A DNA stretch of 60,000 nt from Bolinopsis microptera (lineage: Eukaryota; Ctenophora; Tentaculata; Lobata; Bolinopsidae), in NCBI RefSeq assembly GCF_026151205.1, contig NC_087081.1, forward strand, positions 14,056,340-14,116,339. The letters run 5' to 3'. This document shows positions 56,713 to 60,000 of the stretch, piece by piece (position 1 is the first letter of the stretch; every line of letters begins with the position of its first letter). Under the pieces are notes generated by a model, which saw nothing but the letters and a program-made list of their open reading frames with translations, searched no databases and had not been told where the DNA came from. The translations under genes and the position numbers were made by a program.

Positions 56713-59660
56713 CACTCGAATTTTTGTATTTCAGCCCAGGAAGGTCTTAAAGACTATTCCGATACACCAAAATGTGCCTAATAGCCACATTTATATACAA
56801 TTTATGAAGCAACATATACCTTAAAATGCTTCGTTTCGGAAATATGGCTGAAAAACGGTTTTTGGCTTGACGCAGTGCATAATTTCCGTGATTTTTGGCA
56901 TTTCCGCCTAGGAAGGTCGTAGAGACTATTCTGATACACTAAAATGTACATAATGGCCACATTTATATACAACTTATAAAGCAACATATACCCTAAAAGA
57001 CTTATTTTCGGAAATGTGGCTGAAAAACGGATTTTTGCCGAGCGAACAATGACAATATTCACAAATGGGCTATTGGACTGTTAACTAGAAAGGTCTTAAA
57101 GACTCATGAGCAACACAGCATTTGTCACAAGATGTAAGATGACTCACTTTGTGTCCAGAAACACCTACAAAAATTGGAGAATGATCTACTTTATTGGGCA
57201 TCTCTCTTAATGGGCCAGGCCAGCAGCATATTTGTGTCTTACGAAAGGGCAATTTTTCAAAATTACGGTTTCTTTAGTAAAGTTCAATAGGTCAGTTGCT
57301 AACAGCAAATTGTTCGCAATTGCCGACTCATGCACATCATAATATACTCAAAAACGCTCACTTTAGGAGTCATTAATAAATAACTACTACATGATTTGTG
57401 AAAACTCCGCTGACCAGTACCCCACTTTATAATTATGATTGATTTCGCTGCCTCGACCAATATTGGTCTGTAATCCCTGGATTGAGATCTGTTGGCCGCA
57501 GTTTAATTTAGCTAATTTCCTATAATACCGCAGTGGTTTGGTTCCCACTTCAGAATGACCCCATATTCTTTTTTTCAGTCGCATAGATTTTCCCATCGTA
57601 TGATAATATTAATGTGTGTCATTCCCTCGTTTTTTAATCAAGTGGTGACTGGCTATTTCTTCTGTTATTGCAGCTGTGAGCTGCCTCGAGATCTTATCTG
57701 GGGCATGGGCACAAATACTAGAACTTTAGAACTGTAATTCTAGAACCTCAGATTACATGTGAAATTTTTCCAGCTTTGGGTAAAGTAGATTTTAGAGCGG
57801 GGAGGGGTCTAAATGACCAAAATCTGAACGATCTCTTACTGACGGGACACTAAGGGACAAGGGACGGATCTCGGGCCTAATAGCTGTTTTTTAATGAGAG
57901 GCTGGAGTCTGGACCTCGATGGTCAACGTGAGGATAGCATGAGGATTTAGGATGCTCTGCCTGCCTTTCGTGGGTCTTGTAACCCCGAAAGCTGGTATAT
58001 CTTATCTAAATTAACCTTGGTTACATCCCGTGCTGTTTCGAATATATAATTAGATTTATAGGTCCCAATATCAAGCAAAAAAGTCTGATCTCCGGTACTG
58101 ATGTCACACTAACATAATCTCCGACGCGAGGATCTCCGTAGTCCGATCTTAAAGTTGGATCTCAGAGCCAAAAAGAGGAACGTAAGCCTTGGTTCCTCTC
58201 TTTGAGATTCAAACAGGAAATTCGGTGTTATCAACTCAAACTCGGATTCGTAGCACAATTGAAAAACCAAAAAACAAAAATCTTAATGAATTTCCCGACA
58301 TCCTAAAATTAATATCAGGTCGTATTCGATTCAGTGGCCCAAACTCCAGTAGGTTACAAGACTTAACTTCAAGTCGAGGAACACTTTGATTAAGAATGAT
58401 CCTTGTCTAGTTGGAGTTTTCGCATATCAAGCAGTAGTTATCTACTAATCACTCCTAAACTGAGCGTTTTAGAGTCGAATATCGAACCCTGACATTCGGC
58501 CAAGTAATCTTAATCTGAAGTTCTAGAATAACAGTTCTAATGTTCTAGTATTAATGTATTGTGCCCTAGATAAGATCTCGAGGCAGCTGTAATAACAAAA
58601 GAGCTAGCCAGTAACCACTTGATTAAAAAACGAGGGAATGACACACATTATCATACGATGGGAAAATCTATGCGAACCAAACCACTGTGGTATTACTATT
58701 ATGGTAAATGAGCAAAATTAAACTGCAGCCAACAGATCTCAATCCAGGGATTACAGACCAATATTGGTCGAGGCAGTGAAGTCAATTATAATTATAAAGT
58801 GGGGTACTGGTCAGTGGTCAAGCGACAATCTGGCCCGGATCCAGTGCCGAGTTATTTTAGGTCCCGTATTCTTAGTACATATCATGGTTTCATGGAATGA
58901 ATAAATCAAAAGTTGAATTTTGGTCATTACATTTTGGCTAAATCGGTGCCAAGGAAAAATTGTTGGAGTTTTCACAAATCATGTAGTAGTTATTTATTAA
59001 TGACTCCTAAAGTGAGCGTTTTTGAGTATATTATGATGTGCATGAGTCGGCAATTGCGAACAATTTGCTGTTAGCAACTGACCCATTGACCTTTACTAAA
59101 GAAACCGTAATTTTGAAAAATTGCCCTTTCGTAAGACACAAATATGCTGCTGGCCTGGCCCATTAAGAGAGATGCCCAATAAAGTAGATCATTCTCCAAT
59201 TTTTGTAGGTGTTTCTGGACACAAAGTGAGTCATCTTACATCTTGTGACAAATGCTGTGTTGCTCATGAGTCTTTAAGACCTTTCTAGTTAACAGTCCAA
59301 TAGCCCATTTGTGAATATTGTCATTGTTCGCTCGGCAAAAATCCGTTTTTCAGCCACATTTCCGAAAATAAGTCTTTTAGGGTATATGTTGCTTTATAAG
59401 TTGTATATAAATGTGGCCATTATGTACATTTTAGTGTATCAGAATAGTCTCTACGACCTTCCTAGGCGGAAATGCCAAAAATCACGGAAATTATGAACTG
59501 CGTCAAGCCAAAAACCGTTTTTCGGCCATATTTCCGAAACGAAGCATTTTAAGGTATATGTTGCTTCATAAATTGTATATAAATGTGGCTATTAGGCACA
59601 TTTTAGTGTATCGGAATAGTCTTTAAGACCTTCCTGGGCTGAAATACAAAAATTCGAGTG
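56713..59660. mobile_element. 2.9-kb inverted repeat with arms of about 1 kb
   Basis: The left arm (56713 to about 57760) and right arm (about 58545 to 59660) are inverted copies, starting CACTCGAATTTTTGTATTTC on the left. Some indels separate them, including an extra stretch in the right arm near 58810-58970. Each arm holds two internal copies of a roughly 180-bp unit (CACATTTATATACAA...AGCAACATATACC). The spacer of about 780 bp has no transposase. It resembles a long-TIR or foldback element. Confidence 0.85.
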
Positions 59661-60000
59661 ATTCCGTTTCGTCTCAGACTAATAACAACCTTTCAACTCC
59701 AATTCCAAGCTACAATTGTTTTGAGTAACTTCAAGTTCTTCACACGTTAATCGTTCTTTGAAACTTATTTTAATGCCACTAATGGTAACTCATTTAATTT
59801 TATGAGGTATGGCCATGGACCATATTATATCGTACATATTTTGTAGACATAACTTTGTATTATCACTAGAAGCCGCACAGACCTACTAATAGTAGTACTA
59901 TATACACAGTACACACAAACCAACTAGTAAGTCATTACCCTACGAACAATTCGATCACATGATGACGATGTTATTGTTATCTCATTAACCCTAACCACAA
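59661..60000. other. Right end of window, no gene seen
   Basis: Nothing recognised; the last bases contain a single telomere-like TTAACCCTAACC. Confidence 0.5.

Noticed and set aside
1-60000. CRISPR arrays
   Set aside because: Regular short repeats are present in several places, but none has unique spacers, and the genome is eukaryotic.

Overview
The window is a stretch of animal nuclear DNA: AT-rich, with GT-AG introns, few short genes and a very high load of tandem repeats and transposon debris. Selenocysteine-type glutathione peroxidases with SECIS elements, an animal-type cystathionine beta-synthase with the haem-binding N-terminus, a class IV (SIRT6/7-like) sirtuin, a ferroportin-like transporter and an LDLa-7TM receptor of the GRL101/relaxin-receptor kind point to an invertebrate metazoan. 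The phylum cannot be fixed from sequence alone.

Layout. 1-570 is a minisatellite. 1872-4395 and 5032-6550 are two tandem four-exon selenoprotein GPx genes, each with an in-frame TGA and a 3' SECIS. 7682-8275 is a 5'-truncated LINE. 9110-11006 (minus) is a five-exon sirtuin-like gene with altered catalytic motifs. 11.3-15.5 kb holds a 9-bp-TSD MITE, telomere-like repeats, a GC-rich cluster of perfect hairpins and a 1.5-kb foldback element. 16094-32652 (plus) is one large cystathionine beta-synthase gene: 14 common coding exons and two alternative last exons that each finish the second CBS (Bateman) domain. Two minus-strand genes lie in its introns: a ferroportin-like carrier in intron 9 and a small secreted three-repeat protein in intron 13. 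Intron 6 carries a TA-flanked MITE and intron 13 a 1.6-kb TIR element.

From 36468 to 54237 the sequence looks like one very large inverted structure. Both outer ends carry the same roughly 40-bp inverted repeat, followed inward by arrays of a 184-bp repeat in opposite orientations. The left array is split by a nearly intact LINE. The arrays enclose about 7 kb with LINE fragments, two minisatellite blocks and an LDLa-GPCR gene. The rest (54.2-60 kb) has a second MITE copy, a short hairpin element and a 2.9-kb inverted repeat with arms of about 1 kb.

A recurrent local theme is tandem duplication of exon ends: GPx exon 2, CBS exon 2 with its splice donor, and the last codons of the ferroportin-like gene. 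All gene models come from reading exons by eye; splice-site phases were checked and agree throughout, except in the GPCR, where a frame change is unresolved.
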